From contig NZ_JAMXIB010000003.1 of assembly GCF_024006985.1 (NCBI RefSeq), positions 186,001 through 250,000 on the forward strand: a DNA stretch of 64,000 nucleotides. Direction: 5' to 3'. The notes under the pieces are model-generated. The model did not search any database and was not told the origin of the DNA. It was given only the letters and a program-made list of their open reading frames with translations. Both the position numbers and the translations under genes were made by a program. Positions 38,311 through 47,149 of the stretch are shown one piece after another. Every line of letters begins with the position of its first letter. Position 1 is the first letter of the stretch. Source of the stretch: Robiginitalea marina (GTDB taxonomy: Bacteria > Bacteroidota > Bacteroidia > Flavobacteriales > Flavobacteriaceae).

Positions 38311-38326
38311 ATGCAAATCGGACCCT

Positions 38327-39889
38327 ATGTTGCGCACCCTCTTCACCATAGGGGTTTTCCTGGTTGTCGGGCTTGCCCCGGCCCAGGAAATCCCCCTGGA
38401 ATACCACCTGGGCAAGGCCTATAACGACCGGCACCCGTATTCCAACCTCCTGCTCTTCGCCGAATCGGGGCCCGGGGGCGAAAAAGTCGTGGTTCGCTCC
38501 TATTTTTCGGGCCTTGTGCTGAAACCCAAAGGCTACCTTATCGAGCGCTATAACGCAGGGCTTGAATTGATAGATGACTTTGAGTATGCCTTTACCGACG
38601 GGGATTTTGTGAGGGGGTTTGTGGCAAACGGGCAGCTCTACCTCCTGTTCCTGACCTATGACCAGGAAGGGGGTGCCTATTTATACACGGTCCACCAGGC
38701 CCCGCTCGGCAGCGACCGGTTCACCCAACAGGAATTGCTCAGGCTTCCCGGCGAGCCGGTGGAAAATCCGCTGGACCGGAACTATTACAACCGGAATTTT
38801 GAAAGCGGGTTTACCACTACCGTTCTGGCGGACCCCGGAAACAGGGCATTTGCCATTAGCGTGCTGCGACGGGAGGGGGAGATGCACCTGCACCGGATCC
38901 TGGTTTTTGACAACCGCCTCCAACGGCTCATGGACCTCGACTTTTCGGAATCGGGTGCGGAAAAAAACTACGCTTTTGAAGAAATGGAAGTGGCCCCTGA
39001 CCTCTCTGCCGTGTATCTGGTCGGAAAGGCCTATTTCAGGAAACGGAGGTTCAGGCCTGAGGAGCGGAAGTTCCAGTACGAGTTGCTGCGGCTGCACCCG
39101 GGGGGGATCCGCTCCCGGGTCTTTGACCGGGAAGGGACCTATTCGGAAGCGCTCAGGCCGCTCTGGCACCATGGGAAGCTGATTTGTGCGGGGTTTTACG
39201 CAGACCGGAAAGATAACCGCTACAACGGCATCCAATACGCCGAACTCCATCCGGAAACCCTGGAAATTACCAAAAGCGTCTACAACCCCTTTTCGGAGCA
39301 ATTCATGCGCGACAAGTTCGGGCAGGAAACCGATAAGGACGTCAGGAATTTGGTCTTTAAAGGAATGCATGCCGCGGAGGATGGCTCCCTGCTGTTCAAT
39401 GCCGAGGAATATTTTATGACCGAGGGGATGCAGGCCAGCCCCAGCGGAGGCCGCATGCGCGTGGAACGGTTCCACCACAACGATATCGTGAGCGTGCGGC
39501 TCGATGCTTCGGGAAGGCTCGAATGGGCGAGGAATATCAACAAAACGGAGGTGACCCAGGGCGACGGGGCCTATGTTTCCTACAGTTCATGCCTCCTGGG
39601 CGGGCAATCGTACTATTTTCTTTGTTCTTCCATGGAGCAGCCGCAAAAAATCGGAAATGACCGCCTGATGTTTAAACAGGGCAACAGCAGGAACCGGCAC
39701 CTTTTTGCCATCGGCCTCGACCCGTCAGGAACCATGACCTATCGCAAACTGATCGATAACAAAGAGGCCCGTCTCCCCCTGATGGTCTCCCGGCCCCTTA
39801 TCGATGAAGATCAGGGGAACCTGTTTTTCTATGCCCGGAAAGGGGGGAAAAAACAACTGCTTTCCGTGGGCCTTCCCCAGGGGCAATAA
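38327..39889 (+). CDS. Large secreted protein of unknown function
   Basis: From ATG 38327 the protein has 520 residues with a signal peptide (MLRTLFTIGVFLVVGLAPAQ). The remainder has no membrane segment and alternates short strand-like blocks (GGAYLYTVHQAPLGSDRFT, AFAISVLRREGEMHLHRILV, YAFEEMEVAPDLSAVYLVG), compatible with a beta-propeller. No family is recognised. It begins 16 bases after the enoyl-CoA hydratase gene. A longer frame opens at 38174 but it runs through that gene, and the signal peptide fixes the start. Confidence 0.8.
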   Translation: MLRTLFTIGVFLVVGLAPAQEIPLEYHLGKAYNDRHPYSNLLLFAESGPGGEKVVVRSYFSGLVLKPKGYLIERYNAGLELIDDFEYAFTDGDFVRGFVANGQLYLLFLTYDQEGGAYLYTVHQAPLGSDRFTQQELLRLPGEPVENPLDRNYYNRNFESGFTTTVLADPGNRAFAISVLRREGEMHLHRILVFDNRLQRLMDLDFSESGAEKNYAFEEMEVAPDLSAVYLVGKAYFRKRRFRPEERKFQYELLRLHPGGIRSRVFDREGTYSEALRPLWHHGKLICAGFYADRKDNRYNGIQYAELHPETLEITKSVYNPFSEQFMRDKFGQETDKDVRNLVFKGMHAAEDGSLLFNAEEYFMTEGMQASPSGGRMRVERFHHNDIVSVRLDASGRLEWARNINKTEVTQGDGAYVSYSSCLLGGQSYYFLCSSMEQPQKIGNDRLMFKQGNSRNRHLFAIGLDPSGTMTYRKLIDNKEARLPLMVSRPLIDEDQGNLFFYARKGGKKQLLSVGLPQGQ

Positions 39890-39915
39890 ATCTCAATGGG
39901 CCGGCCGCGCAAAGC

Positions 39916-41340
39916 CTAGCCCAGTTCCCAGCCCTTCCGGTACGAACCGGTAACCCAGTCGTTCGCCTTGTCGTAGTTTGTAACCCGCATATTGGCCCCG
40001 TCCCACTGGATTTTTCGCCGTCCGGGATACATGAACGGATCCCAGTCGCCCAGTTTTTTGCCGGGCTTCAGGGTCTTGTGCTGAAAGGCACGGATGGCGA
40101 GGTTCCCCATGAGGACGGCTTCGGTAAGCGGTCCGGAACGGCTGAAATCCGAGGAGGTCGACACCCCGTTCAGGCAGCCCTCAACCCAGTTGCGCTGATG
40201 TCCCGCTACATCCCCGGCTATCCGCGGGTATTTGGGTTCAGGGGGGTTCAGCAGACCCATCATTTGTGAAGGCAGCAGGCGGGCATTCCTCGAATACACG
40301 TCGCAGACCAGGATGCCTTTGCTTCCGTAAAATATAGTCCCTCCCCCGGTATCCCCGATGGTCTCACCGTCTTTGAGTTCGTCCGGCAGGTCGGGCAGGA
40401 TGCCTCCGTCGTACCAGTTCAGCGCTACCTCCCCGTGGGCCGGGGTATCGAACTTCAAACGCACAATGGAGGAAGAGGGGCAGGAGGCGCTGTAATCGGC
40501 CTCCACGAAATCACCCACCCAGTTGGTGGTGCAGCTGGCTTCTGCCTCTTTTGGGTACATCAGGTCAAGCACGGTAAACGGGGTCTCCATGATATGGCAG
40601 CCCATGTCGCCCAGGGCCCCGGTGCCGAAATCCCACCACCCCCTCCATTTAAAGGGGAGGTAGGCGTCGTTGTAATCCCTCATTGATGCCGGGCCCAGCC
40701 ACAGGTCCCAGTCGAGCCCTTCGGGGATGGGGTGTTTTTCGGAAGGGAGGGGGATTCCCTGTGGCCATACCGGCCGGTTGGTCCAGCAATCGACGCGCTG
40801 CACCGTGCCAATGACCCCAGCTTCCACCCATTCTTTGGCCTTGCGGCTGTCGTCGCTTGAGGCCCCCTGGTTCCCCATCTGGGTAACGATCCCCATTTCG
40901 CGGGCTACTTGCGTCATCAGGCGGGCCTCCCTGATGTTGTGGGTAAGGGGTTTTTCCACATAGGCGTGCTTTTTTTCCCTCATAAAGGGGAGCGCGATGG
41001 CGGCGTGGGTATGGTCAGGGGTAGCCACCATGATGGCGTCGATGTCTTTCAGGCGCTCCTCGAAGACCTTCCTGAAATCGGTGTAGCGGGGCACTTTGGG
41101 GTATTTTTTGAAACTCCCTGCCGCCCGCCGCTGGTCTACGTCGCAAAGGGCTACGTACTTTACTTTTCCGGTCTCATCCAGCCCGTTCATTACGCCGGCG
41201 CCCCGACCGCCCACCCCGAAGGCGGCCACATATAGGGTATCGCTCGGGGGAACGTGCCCCTTTCCAAGGACGTAGCTCGGGACAATGGTAAAGGCGGCCG
41301 TACTGGCTGCAGCATTTTTCAGGAAAGATCTTCTTTGCAT
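39916..41340 (-). CDS. Gfo/Idh/MocA family oxidoreductase, Tat-exported
   Basis: The N-terminal MQRRSFLKNAAASTAAF is a twin-arginine signal, so the enzyme is folded with its cofactor and sent to the periplasm. The NAD(P)-binding fold follows (VAAFGVGGRGAGVMNGL), and YVEKPLTHNIREARL carries the EKP motif of this dehydrogenase family. From ATG 41340 the protein has 474 residues. Periplasmic members of this family in Bacteroidota act on glycosides or 3-keto sugars and carry bound NAD. The substrate is not known. It is third on the minus strand behind plsC and the HD gene but separated by 81 bases. Confidence 0.9.
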   Translation of the reverse strand: MQRRSFLKNAAASTAAFTIVPSYVLGKGHVPPSDTLYVAAFGVGGRGAGVMNGLDETGKVKYVALCDVDQRRAAGSFKKYPKVPRYTDFRKVFEERLKDIDAIMVATPDHTHAAIALPFMREKKHAYVEKPLTHNIREARLMTQVAREMGIVTQMGNQGASSDDSRKAKEWVEAGVIGTVQRVDCWTNRPVWPQGIPLPSEKHPIPEGLDWDLWLGPASMRDYNDAYLPFKWRGWWDFGTGALGDMGCHIMETPFTVLDLMYPKEAEASCTTNWVGDFVEADYSASCPSSSIVRLKFDTPAHGEVALNWYDGGILPDLPDELKDGETIGDTGGGTIFYGSKGILVCDVYSRNARLLPSQMMGLLNPPEPKYPRIAGDVAGHQRNWVEGCLNGVSTSSDFSRSGPLTEAVLMGNLAIRAFQHKTLKPGKKLGDWDPFMYPGRRKIQWDGANMRVTNYDKANDWVTGSYRKGWELG

Positions 41341-41421
41341 CAGGACAATTTTAGAATTGGCGCAAGGAAGATACAAAAAGTATGGCGCTCCGTCCTAATG
41401 CCCGGGCAGCAGGAAGCAGGC

Positions 41422-42081
41422 TCAGGACTCTCCGTTCCATTCCCCGAAGAATTCTTCCAGGAAATCCAGCATATACTGGTGCCGCCGTTCTGCCAGTTTT
41501 TTTCCGGTCGGGGTATGCATCCGGTCTTTCAGCAACAGGAGCTTCTCGTAAAAATGGTTGATGGTGGGGCCTTTGGAATTTTTATAGGCCGCTTTGTCCA
41601 TGGCCGGGTTAGGGCTGATATCGGGGTCGTAGAGCTTCCTGCCCGCATGCCCCCCATAGCTAAAGGCCCTGGCAATCCCTACAGCCCCCATGGCATCGAG
41701 GCGGTCGGCATCCTGCACCACTTCCAGTTCCCGGGAATGGAAGCCCTTTTTCTCAGCCCCCAGGCTATGCCTGAACGACATGTTGCGGATGATATTGACC
41801 ACGTGCTTCCGTGTCGCTTTGGGCACCTTCAGCGACCGCAGGAATTCATCGGCCTTCCGCGGGCCCAGTTCCTCGTCCCCCCCGTGGAATTTGGCATCCG
41901 CAATGTCGTGTAGCAGGGCCGCGAGGCTCACCACCAGCACATCCACGGATTCTTCCCTGGCGATTCGCAAGGTATTTCGGAAGACGCGCTCTATGTGGAA
42001 CCAGTCATGGCCACCTTCAGCCTTTTCGAGCCCGGTCCTGACATAGGCAATGGTCTTCTCGATAAGTTGGGCGTCGTTCAT
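41422..42081 (-). CDS. HD-domain phosphohydrolase
   Basis: This is a 219-residue protein with the HD metal motif (GHDWFHIERVFRN; SLAALLHDIADAKFHGG) and a downstream conserved aspartate (VQDADRLDAMGAVGIAR). This is the pattern of the YedJ-type HD hydrolases, which are thought to act on nucleotides. The exact substrate is unknown. It overlaps the end of plsC by four bases and is translationally coupled. Confidence 0.88.
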   Translation of the reverse strand: MNDAQLIEKTIAYVRTGLEKAEGGHDWFHIERVFRNTLRIAREESVDVLVVSLAALLHDIADAKFHGGDEELGPRKADEFLRSLKVPKATRKHVVNIIRNMSFRHSLGAEKKGFHSRELEVVQDADRLDAMGAVGIARAFSYGGHAGRKLYDPDISPNPAMDKAAYKNSKGPTINHFYEKLLLLKDRMHTPTGKKLAERRHQYMLDFLEEFFGEWNGES

Positions 42082-42818
42082 GGCTTCCAGCGTATGTGGG
42101 AGGTTATGGTCTGCTCCACCGCGGCCAGGGTTTCCGCTGCACGGGTGGGGTCTACGGGCATGGCCGGGTGCAGGGTAAAGGAGATGCAGTTGCCCAGCCC
42201 AAGGGGGAACTTCCCGAACCGGAGCATCTTCCAGGAGTTGTTGATCGTGACCGGGAGGATCTGCGCCGAGGGGGAAGCCTTGATAAGGGCTTCCAGCCCG
42301 ACTGTGCGAAAGGGTTTGGGCTCCCCGGTGCGGCTTCGGGTACCTTCGGGGAAAATCACCGCGCTGCGCCCCGTTTTTTCAATGTATTCCCCCAGCGACC
42401 GGATGGCCTGCAGGGACTGCCTTCGGTCCTTCCTGTCGATAAGCACTGACCCGCCGTGCCTTAAATTGAAGGAAACGCTGGGGATCCCCCGGCCCAGCTC
42501 TTTTTTGCTCACAAACTTCGGGTGGTATTTCCTGAGGTGCCAGATGATCGGGGGGATGTCGTACATGCTCTGGTGGTTTGCCACAATGATCAGGGGCCCT
42601 TTTTCGGGCATGGGGGCACGGGTTTCGAACCGGTACCCGGTCCCCAGGATATGGGTACAGCGCATCAGGCATAAATTCAGGAGGCTTACGCTCCTTTTAT
42701 GGGCCTCATAGCCGAAGAGGTTCAGGCACAGCCACTGCACAGGGTGGAAGGCGAGCAGGGCAAGCCCGAAAAAGATCAGGTAAACCGCGGAAACCGGATA
42801 CGACAGTACTTTTTGCAT
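42078..42818 (-). CDS. plsC: 1-acyl-sn-glycerol-3-phosphate acyltransferase (PlsC family)
   Basis: PlsC-type enzymes add the second acyl chain in phosphatidic acid synthesis at the inner membrane. The catalytic HX4D motif is in VANHQSMYDIPP, followed by VLIDRKDRR and the substrate-binding motif VIFPEGTRSR. One N-terminal membrane segment is present (SAVYLIFFGLALLAF). The start at 42818 gives 246 residues. It has a perfect promoter box just 6 bases upstream, which overlaps the terminator of the preceding gene; an upstream frame to 42890 would read through the terminator. Confidence 0.92.
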   Translation of the reverse strand: MQKVLSYPVSAVYLIFFGLALLAFHPVQWLCLNLFGYEAHKRSVSLLNLCLMRCTHILGTGYRFETRAPMPEKGPLIIVANHQSMYDIPPIIWHLRKYHPKFVSKKELGRGIPSVSFNLRHGGSVLIDRKDRRQSLQAIRSLGEYIEKTGRSAVIFPEGTRSRTGEPKPFRTVGLEALIKASPSAQILPVTINNSWKMLRFGKFPLGLGNCISFTLHPAMPVDPTRAAETLAAVEQTITSHIRWKP

Positions 42819-42824
42819 GGAGTA

Positions 42825-42832
42825 CAAAAATA
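42825..42832 (-). promoter_or_regulatory. -7 element (TATTTTTG) of plsC, next to the brxA terminator
   Basis: This is a perfect TANNTTTG on the minus strand. Its T-run adjoins and continues the T-tail of the terminator at 42839-42855. The plsC ATG follows 6 bases later. Confidence 0.5.
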
Positions 42833-42862
42833 AAAAAACCGCTACGGGATAGCGGCTTTTTT
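42833..42862 (-). terminator. Rho-independent terminator after the bacilliredoxin gene
   Basis: A six-base stem CCGCTA/TAGCGG (42839-42844 and 42850-42855) with a CGGGA loop is flanked by A- and T-runs on both sides. On the minus strand it ends in a run of seven T, closing the bacilliredoxin transcript. Confidence 0.75.
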
Positions 42863-42883
42863 CTTCAGGGATCCCCGGGGGGA

Positions 42884-43294
42884 TCAACAAAATTCGTCAA
42901 AGGCCTGGATGAGGTTGTCGGCAATGATTTCCGCCGGCCGTCCCTCGATATGGTGCCTTTCGATCATGTGTACGAGTTCCCCATCCTTGAACAGCGCCAT
43001 ACTCGGCGATGAGGGCGGGAAGGGAACCATAAGGTTGCGCGCGGCATCCACGGCCTCCCGGTCCACCCCGGCAAAAACAGTGACCAACCGTTCAGGCGTT
43101 TTGGCGTTTTGCAGGCTCATCTTGGCGGCAGGCCGTGCATTGGCTGCAGCGCATCCGCAAACGGAATTGACCACTACCAATACAGTGCCCTCGGCTTTGA
43201 TGGCGTTTTCAACGGCTTCTGCACTATATAATTCTTCGAACCCGGCCATGGCCAGATCCTCTCGCATGGGTTTAACTAACTCAGCTGGGTACAT
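42884..43294 (-). CDS. BrxA/BrxB family bacilliredoxin
   Basis: The 136-residue protein carries the CGC active site at residues 46-48 (VNSVCGCAAANARPA) in a thioredoxin-like fold (formerly DUF1094/YphP). Bacilliredoxins remove bacillithiol from proteins after oxidative stress; relatives in Bacteroidota are annotated the same way. The C-terminus is FDEFC, adding one more cysteine. It has a perfect promoter upstream and a terminator directly behind, so it is a single-gene unit. Confidence 0.9.
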   Translation of the reverse strand: MYPAELVKPMREDLAMAGFEELYSAEAVENAIKAEGTVLVVVNSVCGCAAANARPAAKMSLQNAKTPERLVTVFAGVDREAVDAARNLMVPFPPSSPSMALFKDGELVHMIERHHIEGRPAEIIADNLIQAFDEFC

Positions 43295-43319
43295 ATGTTT
43301 TTCTTTTTAGTAAGTGGGG

Positions 43320-43327
43320 CAAAGTTA
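43320..43327 (-). promoter_or_regulatory. -7 promoter element (TAACTTTG) of the bacilliredoxin gene
   Basis: This is a perfect TANNTTTG on the minus strand, 25 bases before the start codon. The divergent gene has its own box at 43397-43404, about 70 bases away. Confidence 0.5.
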
Positions 43328-43396
43328 CAAAAAGAAGCCAAGATAACTAACCCCTCCGGGCCAGGCTCCTGCGGGCAATATTCATGGGGAAACCCC

Positions 43397-43404
43397 TATC
43401 TTTG
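43397..43404 (+). promoter_or_regulatory. -7 promoter element (TATCTTTG) of the TerB/J-domain gene
   Basis: This is a perfect TANNTTTG, 15 bases before the ATG at 43420. It lies inside the longer frame opening at 43384 and so favours the shorter protein. Confidence 0.5.
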
Positions 43405-43419
43405 CCCAAATTTTCTAAA

Positions 43420-44145
43420 ATGGCCAGATGGGTTGGCGCCCTGGTGGGTTACTTATTGTTCAGATTGCCCGGGGCCCTGTTGGGGTTCTTCCTGGGATCC
43501 CTCATCGATAGCATGGGCAGGAAGGAAGGTTCTGTTTTTCAGGATTTCGGCCGCGCCCGGGTATCGCCCCAGGACTTTGAACTCCACCTGATTTCCCTTT
43601 GTTCCATCGTGATCAAGGCCGATGGGAAGGTAACCCAGCAGGAGCTGGATTACGTCAGGCGGTATTTTTTGTCTACCTATGGCCGGGAGAAGGCCAATGC
43701 CATCTTCAGGACGTTCAACGAAGTAGTGAAGAAGAGGGAGGTTTCGGCCGAGAAGATCTGTTCTCACCTCGCCCAGCGCACCCGGTATGAGGTCCGCCTG
43801 CAGCTGGTGCATTTCCTGTTTGGGATTGCCGGGGCAGACGGGCGGGTCAGCCCTGCGGAAGTCGAAAAACTGCTGGAAATAGCCCGGTACCTCAGGATTG
43901 GGCCGCGCGATTTCGAAAGCATCAAAGCCATGTTTTTCGAGTCTGCGGATACGGCTTATACCATCCTCGAAATCGAGCGCACGGCCACGGATGAAGAGGT
44001 TAAAAAGGCCTACAGGAACATGGCCAAAAAATACCATCCCGACCGGGTAAATACCCAGGACGAAGCCATCCGCAAGGGGGCTGAGGAAAAGTTCAAACAG
44101 GTGCAAAAGGCCTATGAGCAGATACAGCGCGATCGGGGCCTTTAG
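43420..44145 (+). CDS. TerB-like plus J-domain protein (DjlA-like co-chaperone)
   Basis: From ATG 43420 the protein has 241 residues. A hydrophobic N-terminus with a glycine-zipper pattern ([21 protein letters not shown]) can anchor it in the membrane. A TerB-like helical domain (about residues 50-165) contains [19 protein letters not shown] and [18 protein letters not shown]. The C-terminal J-domain (about residues 175-241) has [19 protein letters not shown] and the DnaK-activating HPD in KKYHPDRVN. The layout equals DjlA of proteobacteria, a membrane DnaJ that stimulates DnaK. Confidence 0.9.
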   Translation: MARWVGALVGYLLFRLPGALLGFFLGSLIDSMGRKEGSVFQDFGRARVSPQDFELHLISLCSIVIKADGKVTQQELDYVRRYFLSTYGREKANAIFRTFNEVVKKREVSAEKICSHLAQRTRYEVRLQLVHFLFGIAGADGRVSPAEVEKLLEIARYLRIGPRDFESIKAMFFESADTAYTILEIERTATDEEVKKAYRNMAKKYHPDRVNTQDEAIRKGAEEKFKQVQKAYEQIQRDRGL

Positions 44146-44168
44146 TGTGCCGTTAAAAAGGTGATTCC

Positions 44169-44744
44169 ATGAATGATTTTTTGTTTTACACAGACCTCGG
44201 TTTTTTCCATGTGCTGGACCCTGCCGGATACGACCACGTCCTGTTCCTTACGGCCCTGGCCCTTCCCTTTTCGTTCGGGGAGTGGAAGAAAGTCTTCTGG
44301 CTGGCCACCCTCTTTACCCTTACCCATTGCATCTCCCTGGCCCTGTCGGCTTACGGGGTAGTGGAGGTCGATTCCGGCCTGGTGGAACTGCTGATCCCGA
44401 TCACGATTTTAATCACGGCCCTTTTCAACCTTTATGTGGAGGGGAGGGGCGAAACCCTTTCCCGGGCCTTCCACCTCGATTTATGGGCCACGGGTTTTTT
44501 CGGGTTGATCCACGGGCTGGGGTTTTCCAATTATTTCAGGATGCTGATGGCGGGGGAAGATGAAAAAACAGGCCCCCTGCTGGGGTTCGCGGCGGGGATA
44601 GAGCTGGCCCAACTCCTGGTCCTGGTCGTGGTTATGGGGCTTACCTACGCCGTAACCGAATGGCTTAAAGTGAAGCGAAGTTATTACGTGTGGGGGGTGA
44701 GCCTGCTGATTGCCGCCATTTCCCTGACGCTCATTTTTTCCTGA
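44169..44744 (+). CDS. HupE/UreJ-2 family membrane protein
   Basis: This is a 191-residue inner-membrane protein with six hydrophobic segments. The motifs GYDHVLFLTALALPFSFGEW, TLFTLTHCISLALS and FGLIHGLGFSNYF hold conserved histidines and an aspartate in membrane segments. Family members HupE and UreJ import nickel or cobalt, but this subfamily has not been tested and no hydrogenase or urease gene is nearby. It follows the J-domain gene by 23 bases and may be cotranscribed. Confidence 0.85.
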   Translation: MNDFLFYTDLGFFHVLDPAGYDHVLFLTALALPFSFGEWKKVFWLATLFTLTHCISLALSAYGVVEVDSGLVELLIPITILITALFNLYVEGRGETLSRAFHLDLWATGFFGLIHGLGFSNYFRMLMAGEDEKTGPLLGFAAGIELAQLLVLVVVMGLTYAVTEWLKVKRSYYVWGVSLLIAAISLTLIFS

Positions 44745-44857
44745 GCCTCCCTTTTTCACTAAAAATTAACCCGGTAAAGGTTGCCGGACTTCCTGAAAGC
44801 CGGTATCTTAGTCCATTAGCGCAAGAAACGGCCGGCCGGCGGCGTTTAAGCATAGAG

Positions 44858-45295
44858 GTGAAAAAGAAAAAGCAGGAGAAATACGACCGCGCATACCTGA
44901 GGATGGCCCATGAATGGGGAAAACTATCCTATTGCACGCGCAAGAAAGTCGGGGCGATCATCGTCAGGGACCGCATGATTATTTCAGACGGGTATAACGG
45001 CACCCCCACGGGGTTCGAGAATATCTGCGAGGATGACAGCGGATATACCAAGTGGTATGTCCTTCATGCGGAGGCCAATGCCATTTCGAAAGTGGCGGCC
45101 TCCACCCAATCCTGTGAGGGAGCCACCCTCTATATTACGCTCTCGCCCTGCCGGGAATGCAGTAAACTGATCCATCAGTCCGGCATCCGTCGGGTAGTCT
45201 ACCAACACGCCTACAAGGATGGTTCCGGGCTGGATTTCCTGGAGCGCGCCGGGGTGGAACTGCTCCACCTCCCGCACATCGAAGACCTGGTTTAA
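44858..45295 (+). CDS. Deoxycytidylate (dCMP) deaminase, GTG start
   Basis: The enzyme turns dCMP into dUMP, feeding thymidylate synthesis. Zinc ligands are H70 with the proton-shuttling E72 (LHAEANAIS) and C98/C101 (SPCRECSKL). The nucleotide block GYNGTPTGFENICED is intact. No ATG fits; the GTG at 44858 (VKKKKQEKYDRAYLRMA), preceded by AGAGG, gives the usual 145 residues. A frame open from 44690 lies within the HupE gene. The S41 protease follows by 4 bases. Confidence 0.9.
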   Translation: MKKKKQEKYDRAYLRMAHEWGKLSYCTRKKVGAIIVRDRMIISDGYNGTPTGFENICEDDSGYTKWYVLHAEANAISKVAASTQSCEGATLYITLSPCRECSKLIHQSGIRRVVYQHAYKDGSGLDFLERAGVELLHLPHIEDLV

Positions 45296-45299
45296 ATGA

Positions 45300-46919
45300 A
45301 TGGGGAATAACATGAAAAGGAATTATTACCTGGCACCTGTAGTTGTGGCGGCCGCCCTTGCCCTGGGGATTTTTATGGGGGGCAAGCTTCATTTTGGGGA
45401 CACCCCCGAAAAGCTGTTCAGCACCAACTCCAAAAAAGACAAACTCAACCGGCTGATCGATTACATCGATTATGAATATGTCGACCAGGTCGACACCGAT
45501 AGCATTGTGGATGTTACCGTCAACAACATCCTCGACAAGTTGGACCCACATTCGGTGTATATCCCCAAAGAGGAAATGCAGCGGGTATCGGAAAACATGA
45601 AAGGCGATTTTGTGGGTATTGGCATCAATTTTTCGATGTATCGCGATACCATAACCGTCACCCGGCTGATCCGGGGAGGGCCCAGTGAGCGGAGGGGGTT
45701 GCGCCCCGGGGACCGGATCCTTCTGGCCGATGGCGACACCCTTTACGGCAGGGACCTGATGAACGAGGATATCGTAAACCGGCTCAAGGGCCAGCAGGGC
45801 AGCGAAGTGGTCCTGACCGTATACCGCAAATCGGAAGGCCGCACTTTCCGCGTCCGATTGCAGCGGGACCGGGTGCCCATCAGGAGCATTGACGCCTTTT
45901 ACATGCTCCGCCCTGGCCTGGGGTACATCCGGATGAACCGCTTTGCGGAATCCACCTTCGATGAATTCAATGAAGCCCTTGTCTCCCTTTCGGCCGACGG
46001 GGCCCAAAAACTGGTCCTGGACCTCAGGGACAACCCGGGCGGATACCTGAATGTGGCCGAGCAAATTGCCGATGCCTTCCTGCCCGGGGGCAGGCTGATC
46101 CTGTTCACCAAAAACAAAAAGGGGCAGGTCGAAAAAACCTATGCCACTTCCCGGGGGGGGTTTGAAGGCAAGCCCGTTTTTGTCCTGATCAACGAGCGCT
46201 CCGCTTCGGCATCGGAAATTATCGCCGGGGCCTTGCAGGACAATGATGCGGGGACCATCATAGGCAGGCGTTCTTTCGGGAAGGGCCTGGTGCAAAGGGA
46301 GATGGCGCTGGGGGACGGATCTGCGGTACGGCTGACGGTCTCCCGGTATTATACCCCAACCGGCCGCTCCATACAACGCGACTATCAGAATGGAACCGAA
46401 GACTACTACCACGATTTTGTGGAGCGTTTCCATAACGGGGAGCTCGAGTCCGTGGACAGCATCAGGGTGTCGGATTCCCTGAAGTACGTTACCCCGGGAG
46501 GCAAGGTGGTGTATGGGGGAGGCGGCATAATCCCGGATGTCTTTGTCCCTATCGGCAGCAATGAAGAGGAAGCCCTGGCTGCCCTGGATGCCCGCGGGTA
46601 CTTCTCTTCCTTTGCCTTTGAACACCTCGAGGAAGACCGCACCCGGTATGACGCCTATGGGGCCGAAGACTTCGTGCGCGATTTCAACACCGATGACATC
46701 TTATTCGAACGGGCGATCGATTTTCTGACCCGCTATAATTTCAGGCTCGATTTCTATGCCTATAAAGACCTGCTGAAACGCTATGTGAAGGCCGCTATTG
46801 CCGAACAGCTGTTTTCCCCCGACCTGAAAGCCGAAATCCTGGCACCTGCAGACCCCATGCTGCAGAAAGTCCTGGAACTGGACAGCCCCACCCTCAGGGG
46901 CGGGCAGGAAGAATCCTGA
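45300..46919 (+). CDS. S41 family C-terminal processing peptidase
   Basis: This is a 539-residue tail-specific protease with an N-terminal membrane/signal segment (YYLAPVVVAAALALGIFMGG). A PDZ domain follows (about residues 85-165: VGIGINFSMYRDTITVTRLI, GLRPGDRILLADGD). The peptidase core has the catalytic serine in INERSASASEIIAGAL and lysine in IIGRRSFGKGLVQ. The C-terminal extension of about 150 residues is helical. It probably trims periplasmic proteins. It sits 4 bases after the dCMP deaminase gene; the ATG at 45312 is also possible. Confidence 0.95.
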   Translation: MGNNMKRNYYLAPVVVAAALALGIFMGGKLHFGDTPEKLFSTNSKKDKLNRLIDYIDYEYVDQVDTDSIVDVTVNNILDKLDPHSVYIPKEEMQRVSENMKGDFVGIGINFSMYRDTITVTRLIRGGPSERRGLRPGDRILLADGDTLYGRDLMNEDIVNRLKGQQGSEVVLTVYRKSEGRTFRVRLQRDRVPIRSIDAFYMLRPGLGYIRMNRFAESTFDEFNEALVSLSADGAQKLVLDLRDNPGGYLNVAEQIADAFLPGGRLILFTKNKKGQVEKTYATSRGGFEGKPVFVLINERSASASEIIAGALQDNDAGTIIGRRSFGKGLVQREMALGDGSAVRLTVSRYYTPTGRSIQRDYQNGTEDYYHDFVERFHNGELESVDSIRVSDSLKYVTPGGKVVYGGGGIIPDVFVPIGSNEEEALAALDARGYFSSFAFEHLEEDRTRYDAYGAEDFVRDFNTDDILFERAIDFLTRYNFRLDFYAYKDLLKRYVKAAIAEQLFSPDLKAEILAPADPMLQKVLELDSPTLRGGQEES

Positions 46920-46927
46920 ACCAGGGC

Positions 46928-47131
46928 CTATTCCTCGTCGAGCCTTTTCTGGATTTTTCTGGAAGTGTGGTAGATGAGGGTCAGGACCAGGGCGCACAGG
47001 GCGGCGAGTACCCCGATCAGTGCAATCAGGCTGTCCCCCTCCAGTGGGTTTTCAAAATCCACAAGGGTCACATTATAGGCCACCAGGGCCAGGGCCAGGA
47101 TAATGATGGTGAGGAGTACAGGCTTTTTCAT
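46928..47131 (-). CDS. Small two-segment membrane protein
   Basis: The 67-residue protein has two hydrophobic segments (VLLTIIILALALVAYNVTL and LIALIGVLAALCALVLTLIY) and a basic/acidic tail (RKIQKRLDEE). No family is recognised; proteins of this size and look are frequent in flavobacteria. It begins 18 bases after marC, so it is probably its operon partner. It converges with the S41 gene. Confidence 0.7.
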   Translation of the reverse strand: MKKPVLLTIIILALALVAYNVTLVDFENPLEGDSLIALIGVLAALCALVLTLIYHTSRKIQKRLDEE

Positions 47132-47149
47132 AGGGGAGTGTTCAGCGCC

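Noticed and set aside
45135-46625. 496-residue open frame on the minus strand
   Set aside because: It runs opposite the S41 peptidase, which has intact PDZ and catalytic motifs. No protein-family features are seen in the antisense product.
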